Shown here piece by piece: positions 15,358-23,760 of a stretch of 64,000 bases of DNA. A model generated the notes under the pieces. That model was not told the origin of the DNA, made no database searches, and saw only the letters and a program-made list of their open reading frames with translations. Position 1 is the first letter of the stretch; every line of letters starts with the position of its first letter. Made by a program: the position numbers and the translations under genes. The stretch comes from Mycolicibacterium sp. P9-64 (GTDB lineage Bacteria > Actinomycetota > Actinomycetes > Mycobacteriales > Mycobacteriaceae). Where the stretch lies: NCBI RefSeq assembly GCF_008329605.1, contig NZ_NPKO01000006.1, positions 62,001 through 126,000 on the forward strand, in the 5' to 3' direction.

Positions 15358-15378
15358 GATCCCTAGTAGACATGCACT

Positions 15379-16080
15379 GTGACTGACTTCGTGATCCCGC
15401 CGCCCACGGCCGCGTCGCTTCCGGTGAGCACCGGCACCGGGCGCTTCCCCATCCGTCGCGTGTTCTGCGTCGGCCGAAACTACGCGGCGCATGCCCGCGA
15501 GATGGGTAAGGATCCCGACCGCGAGCCGCCCTTCTTCTTCATGAAGCCCGCCGATGCCGTCGTCGACGCCACCGGGGTGATCCCGTACCCGACGCTTACC
15601 TCGGAGTTCCATCACGAGATCGAGATGGTGGTGGCGATCAAGGCCGGTGGCGTCGACGTCGCACCGGAAGAATCGCTGAGCCTGGTCTGGGGATACGGCG
15701 TCGGCGTCGACCTCACCCGCCGCGACGTCCAGGACGAGGCCAAGAAGCTGAGCCGGCCGTGGGACTGGGCCAAGGGATTCGACGCATCGGCGCCATGCAG
15801 CCCAATCCATCCCGTCGAGGAGGTCGGGCACCCGGACGCAGGCGAGATCTGGCTGAAGGTGAACGGCGAGCTCAAACAGCGCGGCGACCTCAAGGACCTG
15901 ATCTGGTCCGTCCCCGAACAGATCAGCTACATCTCGCAGGCCGTCGCACTCGCGCCCGGTGACCTCATCTTCACGGGAACGCCCGCCGGCGTCGGGCCGA
16001 TGCAACCCGGCGACGTGGTCAGCGGTGGCGTCGCAGATGTCGACGAGTTCACGTTTACCGTGGGGCAGATTCCGGCGTAG
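15379..16080 (+). CDS. Fumarylacetoacetate-hydrolase-family enzyme (fumarylpyruvate-hydrolase-like)
   Basis: 233 residues from GTG at 15379. FAH-fold signatures are clear: 'RVFCVGRNYAAHAREMG', 'PFFFMKPADAVVDA', the metal-binding 'SEFHHEIEMVVAI' (H-x-E-x-E type), 'GYGVGVDLTRRDVQ', 'WDWAKGFDASAPCSPI' and 'DLIFTGTPAGVGPMQPGD'. The 'GYGVGVDLTRRD' and 'KGFDASAPC' segments favour the fumarylpyruvate-hydrolase (gentisate pathway) branch. It is 21 bases downstream of TetR on the same strand and could work with the nearby ring oxygenase, but no gentisate dioxygenase is seen. Confidence 0.85.
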   Translation: MTDFVIPPPTAASLPVSTGTGRFPIRRVFCVGRNYAAHAREMGKDPDREPPFFFMKPADAVVDATGVIPYPTLTSEFHHEIEMVVAIKAGGVDVAPEESLSLVWGYGVGVDLTRRDVQDEAKKLSRPWDWAKGFDASAPCSPIHPVEEVGHPDAGEIWLKVNGELKQRGDLKDLIWSVPEQISYISQAVALAPGDLIFTGTPAGVGPMQPGDVVSGGVADVDEFTFTVGQIPA

Positions 16081-16098
16081 GGAGCAGGCCTGAGGCTG

Positions 16099-16401
16099 TC
16101 ATCGGTGTCCGCCCCCACCGCCGTGAAAGCCGCCGCCGCCGAAGCCGCCGTGGTCCCCGTAGGCGCCGTAGCCGCCGATCAGAAACCCTTCGCCCCCGTA
16201 GGGGTCGTAGCTGACGGGCGGAGGGGAGTCATCGAGCTGGACGTTGCCCGGTGACTGGCAGTCACTTCCCGAACCGGTCTCGGTGCAGGACTGCGTCACA
16301 GCGGGGGCGGGAGCGGCTGCCGCGATCGGCGCCGCTGCGATGGCGAGCGCGGCAGCTCCCGCCGCGAACAGCGGCGCGATGTAGTTCAGCTTGGTGTGCA
16401 T
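16099..16401 (-). CDS. Small secreted Gly/His-rich protein
   Basis: 100 residues. A signal peptide (MHTKLNYIAPLFAAGAAALAIAAAPIAAAA) is followed by a Pro-rich middle and a C-terminus of Gly, Tyr and His (GGYGAYGDHGGFGGGGF, ending in HGGGGGHR). Two cysteines (SC and DC near residues 39 and 48) could pair. The Gly/His tail could bind metal or interact with the cell wall, but I do not recognise a functional family. Confidence 0.65.
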   Translation of the reverse strand: MHTKLNYIAPLFAAGAAALAIAAAPIAAAAPAPAVTQSCTETGSGSDCQSPGNVQLDDSPPPVSYDPYGGEGFLIGGYGAYGDHGGFGGGGFHGGGGGHR

Positions 16402-16553
16402 GGTGCTTCTTCCGTAGGCAATCGTTTCAGTTCCTGGACACCTTCCAGGGTTGCCTTCAAGGGGGCCGATGTCGTCCCCGCTGCCCGCACACTCGTCTTC
16501 CCGTCAGCGGGGGATCGGGGGTACCGGCCAGCGGATACGGCCTGCGAGTGCCA

Positions 16554-17024
16554 CTACGTTCGACGTTTGGCCGCAAGCGATTCGAGAACTCGCCCCAGCA
16601 AGACCAGGAGGTCGTCTTGCTGCTCCGGGGTGAGCGCCGCGACGGTGTCCTCCTCGAGTGTGCGCCACGCGGCGTTCACGGGGCCTTCCAGCGCCCGGCC
16701 CGCCTCGGTCAAGGTGACAAGAACGGTTCGACGGTCGGTCTCGGATCGCTCACGGGCGATCAGGCCCGCTTTTTCCATGCGGGAGAGCATCTTCGACGTC
16801 GTTGGCGGTTCTATTGCGAGCTCACGGGTGAGGTCCGCCTGCGTGCGCGGCTCGTTGTCCCAGAGGAGCATGAGCAACAGTTCCTGACCCGCGGAAAGCC
16901 CGAGTCCGTGTAAGAGCGCTCCGGCGTGTTGCCGGTGCACACGCGCAACGGCTGAGATCCAGAGACTGATCGTCGCTGACCGCTCGCGGTTCTGCGCCGC
17001 AGGGCCGGTGTGGTCACCGCTCAC
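16554..17024 (-). CDS. MarR-family transcriptional regulator
   Basis: 156 residues with the winged-helix core 'TQADLTRELAIEPPTTSKMLSRMEKAGLIARERSETDRRTVLVTLTEAGRAL' (about 61-112) and flanking dimerisation helices. MarR proteins repress genes for detoxification or efflux and respond to phenolic or oxidising ligands. Two identical palindromes sit between it and the divergent NmrA-like gene. Confidence 0.88.
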   Translation of the reverse strand: MSGDHTGPAAQNRERSATISLWISAVARVHRQHAGALLHGLGLSAGQELLLMLLWDNEPRTQADLTRELAIEPPTTSKMLSRMEKAGLIARERSETDRRTVLVTLTEAGRALEGPVNAAWRTLEEDTVAALTPEQQDDLLVLLGRVLESLAAKRRT

Positions 17025-17043
17025 GCTTGCCTCCGGAATATCT

Positions 17044-17086
17044 TTAGCCGGCTAATGGTTGTGCTCACCGATAGTTAGCCGGCTAA
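17044..17086. promoter_or_regulatory. Twin MarR operators, TTAGCCGGCTAA twice
   Basis: The perfect 12-bp palindrome TTAGCCGGCTAA occurs at 17044-17055 and again at 17075-17086, with starts 31 bp apart (about three helical turns). It occupies the divergent promoter region between the MarR and NmrA-like genes. A further half site (GGCTAA) follows at 17087-17092. Confidence 0.75.
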
Positions 17087-17121
17087 GGCTAAATCGTACA
17101 CAACCGACGAAGGGGTTCACC

Positions 17122-18003
17122 ATGACCACATCAACGACAAAGACGATCGCGGTCGCTGGGGCGACGGGAGCCCAGGGCGGAGCAGTTGTCGACGCCCTGC
17201 TCGAGCGGGGTGCGCGGGTGCGCGCACTGGTCCGCAGCACTGGGTCCGAACGTGCCCGCATCCTCTCGGGGCGTGGGGTGGAGCTAGTCCAGATCGATGC
17301 GAAAGATTCGGCGTCACTGCGCAATGCGCTCCAAGGGGTCGACGCGTTCTTCTTCATGACGACCCCCTATGGCGACTCGCAGAACACCGACATCGACGGT
17401 GAGATCCAGCAGGGCGTCGACTTCGTCGACGCAGCGACTGCTGCCGAGGTCCCACACGTGGTCTTCAGTTCGGTGGGAGGTGCTGAGCGCCACTCAGGCG
17501 TTCCGCACTTCGAGTCCAAGCGCCGGATCGAAGAGCACCTTCTTGGCAGTGGCCTTCCGGCCACGATCGTTCGGCCGGTGTTCTTCATGGACAACTTCCT
17601 GTCGATGGCTCCCACGGTCGAAGGCAGCGAACTCGTTCTACGGCTGCCCTTTCCGGACGGCATCAAGTTGCAGACGGTCGCTGTCCGCGACATCGGTGTC
17701 GTTGTGGCCTCGGCGCTTCTCGACCCCGCGGTGGTCCCGGCGGCGATCGAGATCGCCGGCGACGAGTTGACCGGCAGCGAGATTGCCGCCACCTTCGGCG
17801 CGTACGTCGGCCTGTCGGCCCGGTATGAGGCCTTGCCGGTCGAAGTACTGGATGGTCAGGACGATCTTCAGAAGATGTTTCGCTGGTTCGCCGATACGCC
17901 GGCTTATCAAGCCGACATCGCGGCCGTTCGCCGGGTCGACGGGGATCTCTGGAACCTGCAGACGTGGCTGCAGTCCACGAACTACGGCGTGACCTCCAGT
18001 TGA
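17122..18003 (+). CDS. NmrA-family NAD(P)-binding protein
   Basis: 293 residues from ATG 17122. The Rossmann motif is 'IAVAGATGAQGGAVVDALLERGARVRALVRS' with a GxxGxxG-type turn at about 13-19. 'FFFMTTPYGD', 'VPHVVFSSVGGAERHSGVPHFESKRRIEEHL' and 'PATIVRPVFFMDNFL' match NmrA-like/HSCARG and quinone-oxidoreductase-like atypical short-chain dehydrogenases. It may reduce quinones or act as an NADPH sensor. The position after twin MarR sites suggests induction by a redox-active compound. Confidence 0.85.
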   Translation: MTTSTTKTIAVAGATGAQGGAVVDALLERGARVRALVRSTGSERARILSGRGVELVQIDAKDSASLRNALQGVDAFFFMTTPYGDSQNTDIDGEIQQGVDFVDAATAAEVPHVVFSSVGGAERHSGVPHFESKRRIEEHLLGSGLPATIVRPVFFMDNFLSMAPTVEGSELVLRLPFPDGIKLQTVAVRDIGVVVASALLDPAVVPAAIEIAGDELTGSEIAATFGAYVGLSARYEALPVEVLDGQDDLQKMFRWFADTPAYQADIAAVRRVDGDLWNLQTWLQSTNYGVTSS

Positions 18004-18062
18004 ACCGTCCGCATTTCCTGAACGATATGTACAGATAAATCACGTGGACGTGAACGGTTTCA

Positions 18063-18953
18063 GTGACGTTCAATGCAGACGTGACCACGAACCACGTCCG
18101 CACCGGCGTCCTGATGGCAACCGGGTCGATGGTCTGCGTGCAGATCGGCCTCGCCCTGTCGATCGGACTGATGGACCGGATTGGAGCCGAGGGTTCGGCG
18201 TGGTTGCGCCTGGCGTGGGCCGGCCTGATCCTGCTCGTAGTCGTGCGGCCGCGGCCCTCGGCGTTCACTCGCTCCACGTTCATGGCCTGCGTGGTGCTCG
18301 GCGTCGTTACGGCAGGCGTCACGATGCTGTTCATGGCGTCGGTGAACCGCATCCCGCTGGGCACCGCGGCCGCACTCGAGTTCCTCGGTCCTCTCGGTGT
18401 CGCGGTGGCGAGAGGTCATGGCCGACACCGGATCATCTGGCCGGGCCTGGCCGCGGTCGGTGTGGTGTTGCTGACCGATCCGTGGGCGGGCACCGTCGAT
18501 CCGATCGGCGTGGCCTACGCACTGGCCGCTGCGATGTGCTGGGCCGCCTACATCCTGCTCACCCAACACGTCGGTGACGGGGTAAACGGCATCAACGGCC
18601 TCGCGGTGTCCATGCCCGTTGCCGGCGTGGTGGCGACGCTGGTGGCCGGGCCTTCGGTGCTCGCCAAGATGACGCCCGAGATCCTGATCATCGGCATCGG
18701 GCTCGCCGTCCTGTTGCCCGTCGTGCCGTTTGCACTGGAGATGATGTCGCTGCGCCGACTCACCACCGCGACGTTCGGCACCTTGATGGCGCTCGAACCG
18801 GCGTTCGCCATGATCGTCGGTCTCGTGATCCTGCACCAGATCCCCGGACCGCTGGGCGCCGTCGGCATCTGCTTCGTGGTGGCCGCGGGCATTGGCGCCG
18901 CCCGCGCCGGTGCTCGCACGTCGCCGCCCGTGCCCGCCGAAGTCGGTACTTGA
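18063..18953 (+). CDS. DMT-superfamily EamA exporter
   Basis: 296 residues from GTG 18063, with ten hydrophobic segments in two EamA repeats ('LRLAWAGLILLVVVRP', 'RIPLGTAAALEFLGPLGVAVA', 'ALAAAMCWAAYILLTQHV', 'TATFGTLMALEPAFAMIVGLVILHQ'). The pattern is closest to RhtA-type threonine/homoserine exporters; the actual substrate is unknown. No clear ribosome-binding site precedes the GTG. A Ddn-like gene follows 13 bases downstream. Confidence 0.85.
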   Translation: MTFNADVTTNHVRTGVLMATGSMVCVQIGLALSIGLMDRIGAEGSAWLRLAWAGLILLVVVRPRPSAFTRSTFMACVVLGVVTAGVTMLFMASVNRIPLGTAAALEFLGPLGVAVARGHGRHRIIWPGLAAVGVVLLTDPWAGTVDPIGVAYALAAAMCWAAYILLTQHVGDGVNGINGLAVSMPVAGVVATLVAGPSVLAKMTPEILIIGIGLAVLLPVVPFALEMMSLRRLTTATFGTLMALEPAFAMIVGLVILHQIPGPLGAVGICFVVAAGIGAARAGARTSPPVPAEVGT

Positions 18954-18966
18954 GAAGGAGATTGAG

Positions 18967-19317
18967 ATGGGACGCGCAATGTTCACGTCACCGGTTGTTC
19001 CCCTGATCAACAGGGTGTTCTTCGCGCTGCTCGACGCACCGCTGGTGGGCAGGATCGTCGGCCGCGGGCTGACGAAGATCCGCTACGTCGGCCGCCGGTC
19101 GGGTAAGACCGTCGAACTCGTCGTTGGCTACCGACGCTCCCGTGACGACATCGTCATCGGCGTCGCAGCACCCCGCGGCAAGACGTGGTGGCGCAACTTC
19201 CTCGGCGAAGGAGCGCCCATCGAACTGCTCGGGATCGACGGCACCGACCGCATCGCACACGCCACCGCCACCCGTGACGAGCGGGGTCGTGTCACGGTTA
19301 CCGTGAGACGGACCTAG
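18967..19317 (+). CDS. Short deazaflavin-dependent nitroreductase-family protein
   Basis: 116 residues; the ATG at 18967 follows GAGAAGGAG. 'IRYVGRRSGKTVELVVGYRRSRDDIVIGVAAPRGKTWWRNFLGEGAPIELL' is the Ddn-like split-barrel signature (GRRSGK, then WWRNF). It lacks most of the N-terminal membrane-associated helix of Ddn. F420 or a related flavin is the expected cofactor, and the substrate is unknown. Its last four bases overlap the convergent PotC gene. Confidence 0.75.
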   Translation: MGRAMFTSPVVPLINRVFFALLDAPLVGRIVGRGLTKIRYVGRRSGKTVELVVGYRRSRDDIVIGVAAPRGKTWWRNFLGEGAPIELLGIDGTDRIAHATATRDERGRVTVTVRRT

Positions 19318-20177
19318 CTGTCGATTCGCTTGCGGCGGTAGAGCGTTCCGACGGCGAGCAACACCAGACTGATCAGCAGGATCGCCGTGGCCAACACGTT
19401 GATCTGCGGTGGCACGGCAGCCTTCACCGCGGCGTTGACGAACAGGGGATACGTCACCGTTGACCCGCTGACGAAATAGGTGATGATGAAGTCGTCGAGC
19501 GACAACGCGAACGACAGCATCGCCGCAGCCACGATGCCTGGCACGATGAGTGGAAGCGTGACCTTGAAGAACGTTCGTGTCGGGCTGGCGCCCAGATCCA
19601 TCGAGGCGTCCTCCAACGTCCAATCGAAGCCACGGACGCGCGCCCGCACCGTCATCGCGATGAAGCTGATCTCGAAGGCGATGTGCGCAATCAGAATGGT
19701 GCCGAAACCCGTCGCCCACCCCAGGTCGAGGAACAGGGTCAGCAGTGATGCGCCCATCACCACCTCGGGTGCGGTCAGCGGCAGCACCAGGAACGTCTCC
19801 ACTGCCTTGTTGCCCCGGAAGCGTTGGCGGACAAGGGCAATCGCGAGCAACGTACCCAGCACGACCGCGACGACGGTGGACAACGCCGCCACCTCGATAC
19901 TCATCTTGAGTGCCTGGGCCAGGGCCGGATACTTGAACGGGTTGGCCCAGTTGTCCAGCGTGAAGCCCTGCCAGGTGTAGTTGAACTTGCCCGCGGGCTT
20001 GTTGAACGAGAACAGCACGATGACGAAGATCGGCACGAAGATGTACAGCAGGACCAGCCCGGCGATCGCCCGCAGGACGACGTCGCCGGCCTTGCCCGAG
20101 CCCCTCAGCGAGCGTCTGGTCTTGGCGGGCGGGTTGTCGATCACGTCGACGATCGCGGTGCCTTCCTGAAGCGTCAT
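19314..20177 (-). CDS. potC: Polyamine ABC transporter permease PotC
   Basis: 287 residues from the ATG at 20175-20177, which overlaps the PotB stop as ATGA. Six membrane segments are seen, with the BPD_transp_1 EAA-type loop 'EDASMDLGASPTRTFFKVTLPLIVPGIVAAAMLSFALSLDDFIITYFV'. The last part, with 'SLDDF', is typical of PotC. It forms the second half of the transmembrane channel for spermidine/putrescine-type uptake with PotB, PotA and PotD. Confidence 0.92.
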   Translation of the reverse strand: MTLQEGTAIVDVIDNPPAKTRRSLRGSGKAGDVVLRAIAGLVLLYIFVPIFVIVLFSFNKPAGKFNYTWQGFTLDNWANPFKYPALAQALKMSIEVAALSTVVAVVLGTLLAIALVRQRFRGNKAVETFLVLPLTAPEVVMGASLLTLFLDLGWATGFGTILIAHIAFEISFIAMTVRARVRGFDWTLEDASMDLGASPTRTFFKVTLPLIVPGIVAAAMLSFALSLDDFIITYFVSGSTVTYPLFVNAAVKAAVPPQINVLATAILLISLVLLAVGTLYRRKRIDS

Positions 20178-21049
20178 ACGAGGTCCTCCGTGCCCAGCGC
20201 ACGGGTGTACGACAACACTCCGGCGAGGATCATGGCCATCAACAGGAAGCTGAGTGCTGCCGCACCGGGGTAGTCCTTCACCACCAGGAACTGCTTCTGA
20301 ATGACGTTGCCGATCATCGTGGTCTGCGTGCTGCCCAGATAGTCGGCATTGATGAAGTCGCCCATCGCGGGGATGAACACCAGCAGACTTCCCGCCAGAA
20401 CACCCGGTACCGACAAGGGCAGGATGATCTTCCGGAATGCCCGGTAACCCGTCGAATACAAGTCCTTCGACGCCTCGAGCAAGCGCGGATCGATCTTCTC
20501 CAGGCTCACGTAGAGCGGCAGGATCATGAACGTCATCGAGTTGTAGACCAATCCGCCGATCACCGCCCAGCTGGTCGACAACACCCGCCCATCGGACGGG
20601 AGCAGCCCGATCGAGCCGAGCGTCTGCACCACGACGCCGTCGTCGGCGAGGATGGTCTTCCAGGCCAGGGTGCGGACCAGGAACGTCACGAAGAACGGCA
20701 GGATGACGAGACCGAGCAGCAGGTTCTTGTAACGCCCCGACTTGAAGGCGATCGCATACGCGAGCGGGTACGAAATCAGCAGTGAGATGACGGTTGCGGT
20801 GAAGGCGTAGGTCAGCGAACGGATGATCTGATCCTGGTACGCGGTCAACGCCTGCCCGTAGTTGCTGAAGTCCCACGTAAACGTCAGCGTCGGAAGGTAG
20901 ACCGAGCCACCAGACGTAGACAGCGACGTACGGAACAACGACCAGAACGGGATGACGAAGAAGATTGCGAGGTATGCCAGCGCAGGCAAGATCATCAGGT
21001 ACGGCGCGATCTTGCTGCGCTGGCGGTTGCTGCTAGCTGCCCCCGCCAT
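20174..21049 (-). CDS. potB: Polyamine ABC transporter permease PotB
   Basis: 291 residues with six membrane helices. 'ILPALAYLAIFFVIPFWSLFRTSLS' opens the protein, 'LVILPFFVTFLVRTLAWKTIL' is typical of PotB, and the EAA loop reads 'LLEASKDLYSTGYRAFRKIILPLSVPGVLAGSLLVFIPAMGDFINADYLG'. The start ATG directly follows the PotD stop, and the end overlaps PotC by four bases, so potD-potB-potC are tightly coupled. Confidence 0.92.
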   Translation of the reverse strand: MAGAASSNRQRSKIAPYLMILPALAYLAIFFVIPFWSLFRTSLSTSGGSVYLPTLTFTWDFSNYGQALTAYQDQIIRSLTYAFTATVISLLISYPLAYAIAFKSGRYKNLLLGLVILPFFVTFLVRTLAWKTILADDGVVVQTLGSIGLLPSDGRVLSTSWAVIGGLVYNSMTFMILPLYVSLEKIDPRLLEASKDLYSTGYRAFRKIILPLSVPGVLAGSLLVFIPAMGDFINADYLGSTQTTMIGNVIQKQFLVVKDYPGAAALSFLLMAMILAGVLSYTRALGTEDLV

Positions 21050-22246
21050 CTAGCTACCGGTGACGCTGGCGTACGCGGTGTTGAACTGCTGTGTCTGCTC
21101 GTCGGTGAGCGCAGCCCAGGTGTGCAGCTTCGCCTTGTCGGCATCCGAGACATTGATCAGCGGGTTGGAGCCGAGCTTCGGATCGATCTTGTTGAGCTCG
21201 TCGGTCATGTCCGACAACACGGGCACGTACTGGGTGAAGGCGACCAGCTTGGCGTAGTTCGCCCGGTCGTACACGTAGTCGATCCACGCCTCTGCGGCAT
21301 GCTGATTTTGAGTCGTGTACGGGATCACCTGGGTGTCGATGAACCAGTCGCCACCGGACTCCGGGATGACGAATTGCAGGTCCGGATTGTCGGCCTGCAA
21401 CTGAACGACGTCACCCGAATATGCCTGCGCCACAACGATGTTGCCTGCCGCCAGATCGTCGGCGTAGTCGTTGCCGGTGAAGCGGCGGATCTGCCCCTTG
21501 TCCTTCTGTTCCTTGACCAGGTCGACGGCCTTCTGAACACCGTCCATGGTGGGTTCGGAGACCGAGTTGCCCTGAGACTGCATGATCATGCCGAGGCCGT
21601 CCTGCATGTCGGAGAGCAGGCTGACCTTGCCCTTGAAGGCGGGATCCCACAGGTCGTCGATCTTGGTGATGGGGCGCTTGGTGGCGGCCTTGTTGTACGC
21701 CAACCCGACCATGCCGGTCATGTACGGCGCGGTGAACTTGCGACCGGGGTCCGATGCGTCGTTGAGCAGGTCGGGCCGCAGGTTCTTCTTGTTCGGCACG
21801 CGGGTGTCGCTGATCTCGTTGAGCCAGCCAAGGCCCTTCAGCCGAAGTGCCATGAACTGCGTCGGCACCACCAGGTCCGCGCCGATGTCCTGCTTGCGCG
21901 ACAACGGGTCCTTGTTCTTGGCGAACCACTCCTCGTTGTCGTTGTAGTCCTCCTTGTAGTCCACGGTTAGCCCGGAGGCCTTCTGGAACGCCGCGACGAA
22001 ACCGTCGGCCATGTACAAGGGCCAGTTCGAGATGCGCAGACTGCCGGAGGCGGGTTTGCCATCATCCGGCGCTGCCGCCGACGAGCTGGTGGGACTCGGC
22101 GTGCTGCTCGAGCCACACGCCGCCAGGAATGATCCGCCAAGGGCGAGACCGGCTGCAGCAGCGGCACTTCCGCCGATGAAGCGTCGACGGGAGGTTCTGG
22201 CGCTGGCGAACTGTGACATGAGCGCCGGGTTGATCTGATTGGCCAT
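21050..22246 (-). CDS. potD: Polyamine-binding lipoprotein PotD, probably Tat-exported
   Basis: 398 residues. A twin-arginine signal (TSRRRFIGGSAAAAAGLA) ends in a lipobox LAAC with the acylated Cys at 44, so the protein should be Tat-translocated and membrane-anchored. The mature part is a type-II periplasmic binding fold: 'LRISNWPLYMADGFVAAFQKASGLTVDYKEDYNDNEEWFAK', 'GADLVVPTQFMALRLKGLGWL', 'LWDPAFKGKVSLLSDMQDGLGMIM' and 'AYSGDVVQLQADNPDLQFVIPESGGDWFIDTQVI'. This matches PotD/PotF solute-binding proteins for spermidine or putrescine. Confidence 0.92.
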   Translation of the reverse strand: MANQINPALMSQFASARTSRRRFIGGSAAAAAGLALGGSFLAACGSSSTPSPTSSSAAAPDDGKPASGSLRISNWPLYMADGFVAAFQKASGLTVDYKEDYNDNEEWFAKNKDPLSRKQDIGADLVVPTQFMALRLKGLGWLNEISDTRVPNKKNLRPDLLNDASDPGRKFTAPYMTGMVGLAYNKAATKRPITKIDDLWDPAFKGKVSLLSDMQDGLGMIMQSQGNSVSEPTMDGVQKAVDLVKEQKDKGQIRRFTGNDYADDLAAGNIVVAQAYSGDVVQLQADNPDLQFVIPESGGDWFIDTQVIPYTTQNQHAAEAWIDYVYDRANYAKLVAFTQYVPVLSDMTDELNKIDPKLGSNPLINVSDADKAKLHTWAALTDEQTQQFNTAYASVTGS

Positions 22247-22297
22247 GGCAGGGGGTGCCTTTCTGGTTCCGTGCGCGGGGAGTGGGGACGACTCGCG

Positions 22298-23494
22298 TCA
22301 GGCGGTATCGGGTGCGTCGAGCATCTCCTCGAGATCCTCGGTCGTGGGGATGTCGGCGGCGGGTAGGACGAGCGATGCCTCCGCCGCCCAGCAGACGTAG
22401 ACCTCGTCGCCGGGACGCAGCAGTGGCAGCTGCTGCTCGGGGCCGACGTGCGCGACCACTGGCGACCCGTCGGGCGCGGCAAGTGAGAGGCGCACGACGG
22501 GGCCCTGGAACGTCAGGTCGGTAACCGTGGCCCGGACCGACACGACGTCGCCGGTGGGGGCGTCGACCGAGACCCGCACGCGTTCTGGCCGCACCATCAA
22601 CGTGGCGTGGCCACCCGGCTCGATCCTGGTGGTACCCGGGCGTGCCCGCAATGTCGTACCGAGCACCGAGACCTCGGCGAGGTCGCCGTCGAGCCGGTTC
22701 TGCGTGCCTGCCCAGAGGTTGGCTTGGCCGATGAAGTTGGCGACGAAGACCGTGGACGGCGCATCGTAGATCTCGGTCGGGGAACCGATCTGCTCGACGT
22801 TGCCCGCGTTCATGACCGCGATGCGGTCGCTCATGGTCAGCGCTTCCTCCTGGTCGTGCGTCACGTAGACGAACGTGATGCCGACCTCGCGCTGGATTCG
22901 CTTGAGCTCGAACTGCATTGCGTGCCGAAGCTTGAGATCGAGTGCGCCGAGCGGCTCATCGAGCAACAGTGCACTTGGGTAGTTGACCAGTGCTCTGGCC
23001 AGCGCGACGCGCTGCTGCTGGCCGCCGGAGAGCTGTCCCGGCTTGCGCTTCGCGAAGTCGGTGAGACGGACGATCTCGAGGATCTCGTCGACGCGACGCC
23101 GAACCTCTGTCTTGTCCTTCTTCATACTGCGCGGTCCGTACGCGACGTTGTCCCACACCGACATGTGCGGGAACAACGCGTAGTGCTGGAACACCGTGTT
23201 GACGTTGCGCTTGTGCGGCGCGACCCGCGACACGTCGACGCCTTCGAGGCGGATGGCGCCCTCGGTCGGGGTCTCGAAGCCGGCGATCATGCGCAGCGTG
23301 GTGGTCTTCCCGCAGCCTGACGGCCCGAGCATCGAGAAGAACTCGCCCGATCCGATGGTGAAGTCCGCGTCGGCGACTGCGACGTAGTCCTCGAACCGTT
23401 TCGTGACGTGGTCGATCTCGACGACGGGGCGACTCGTGTCGCGGGTGGCACCGTCCTCGGTCGTGTGGTTGGCGGTGGCGTGTGTGCCGGTCAG
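22298..23494 (-). CDS. potA: Polyamine ABC transporter ATPase PotA, probably CTG start
   Basis: 398 residues if it begins at the CTG at 23492-23494, which lies 7 bases after an excellent GAAGGAGG. No ATG, GTG or TTG occurs between that site and the ATPase domain; the only other start is an ATG 31 codons upstream (23587) in sequence that looks non-coding. Walker A is GPSGCGKTT (57-65), the signature LSGGQQQR (155-162), Walker B LLLDEP (177-182). A C-terminal TOBE domain ('VMVRPERVRVSVDAPTGD') follows. It powers the PotBC channel and is first in the operon. Confidence 0.9.
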   Translation of the reverse strand: MTGTHATANHTTEDGATRDTSRPVVEIDHVTKRFEDYVAVADADFTIGSGEFFSMLGPSGCGKTTTLRMIAGFETPTEGAIRLEGVDVSRVAPHKRNVNTVFQHYALFPHMSVWDNVAYGPRSMKKDKTEVRRRVDEILEIVRLTDFAKRKPGQLSGGQQQRVALARALVNYPSALLLDEPLGALDLKLRHAMQFELKRIQREVGITFVYVTHDQEEALTMSDRIAVMNAGNVEQIGSPTEIYDAPSTVFVANFIGQANLWAGTQNRLDGDLAEVSVLGTTLRARPGTTRIEPGGHATLMVRPERVRVSVDAPTGDVVSVRATVTDLTFQGPVVRLSLAAPDGSPVVAHVGPEQQLPLLRPGDEVYVCWAAEASLVLPAADIPTTEDLEEMLDAPDTA

Positions 23495-23760
23495 GGCGAA
23501 ACCTCCTTCGTCCCCCCCGGGACGAGAACATGCTGCGGTCCGAGTTGGGTAGTCGGCCGTGCAGCGGTGTGGCTGTGGGTAAACCATCGCCGATCAAGCG
23601 CACCTGCGCAAGCGATTCCGCAACGAATTTACATTCCGACGGTGGAATCCCTCGCTCAGGGCGCCAAAAAGTCACAGATTCCGCGCCTAGGCGCCGTCGC
23701 GCTTCGCGCGTCGGAGCGGTGGACGACACCGGGCGTCGGCCGTCGTGATCGAATGATCAC
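23495..23760. promoter_or_regulatory. Divergent promoter region of potABCD and the NCS1 permease
   Basis: 266 bp without a gene. It holds a perfect 12-bp palindrome GCGCCTAGGCGC at 23683-23694, about 67 bp upstream of the permease ATG. A C-rich stretch (23512-23518) is next to the potA ribosome-binding site. No promoter hexamers are clear. Confidence 0.4.
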
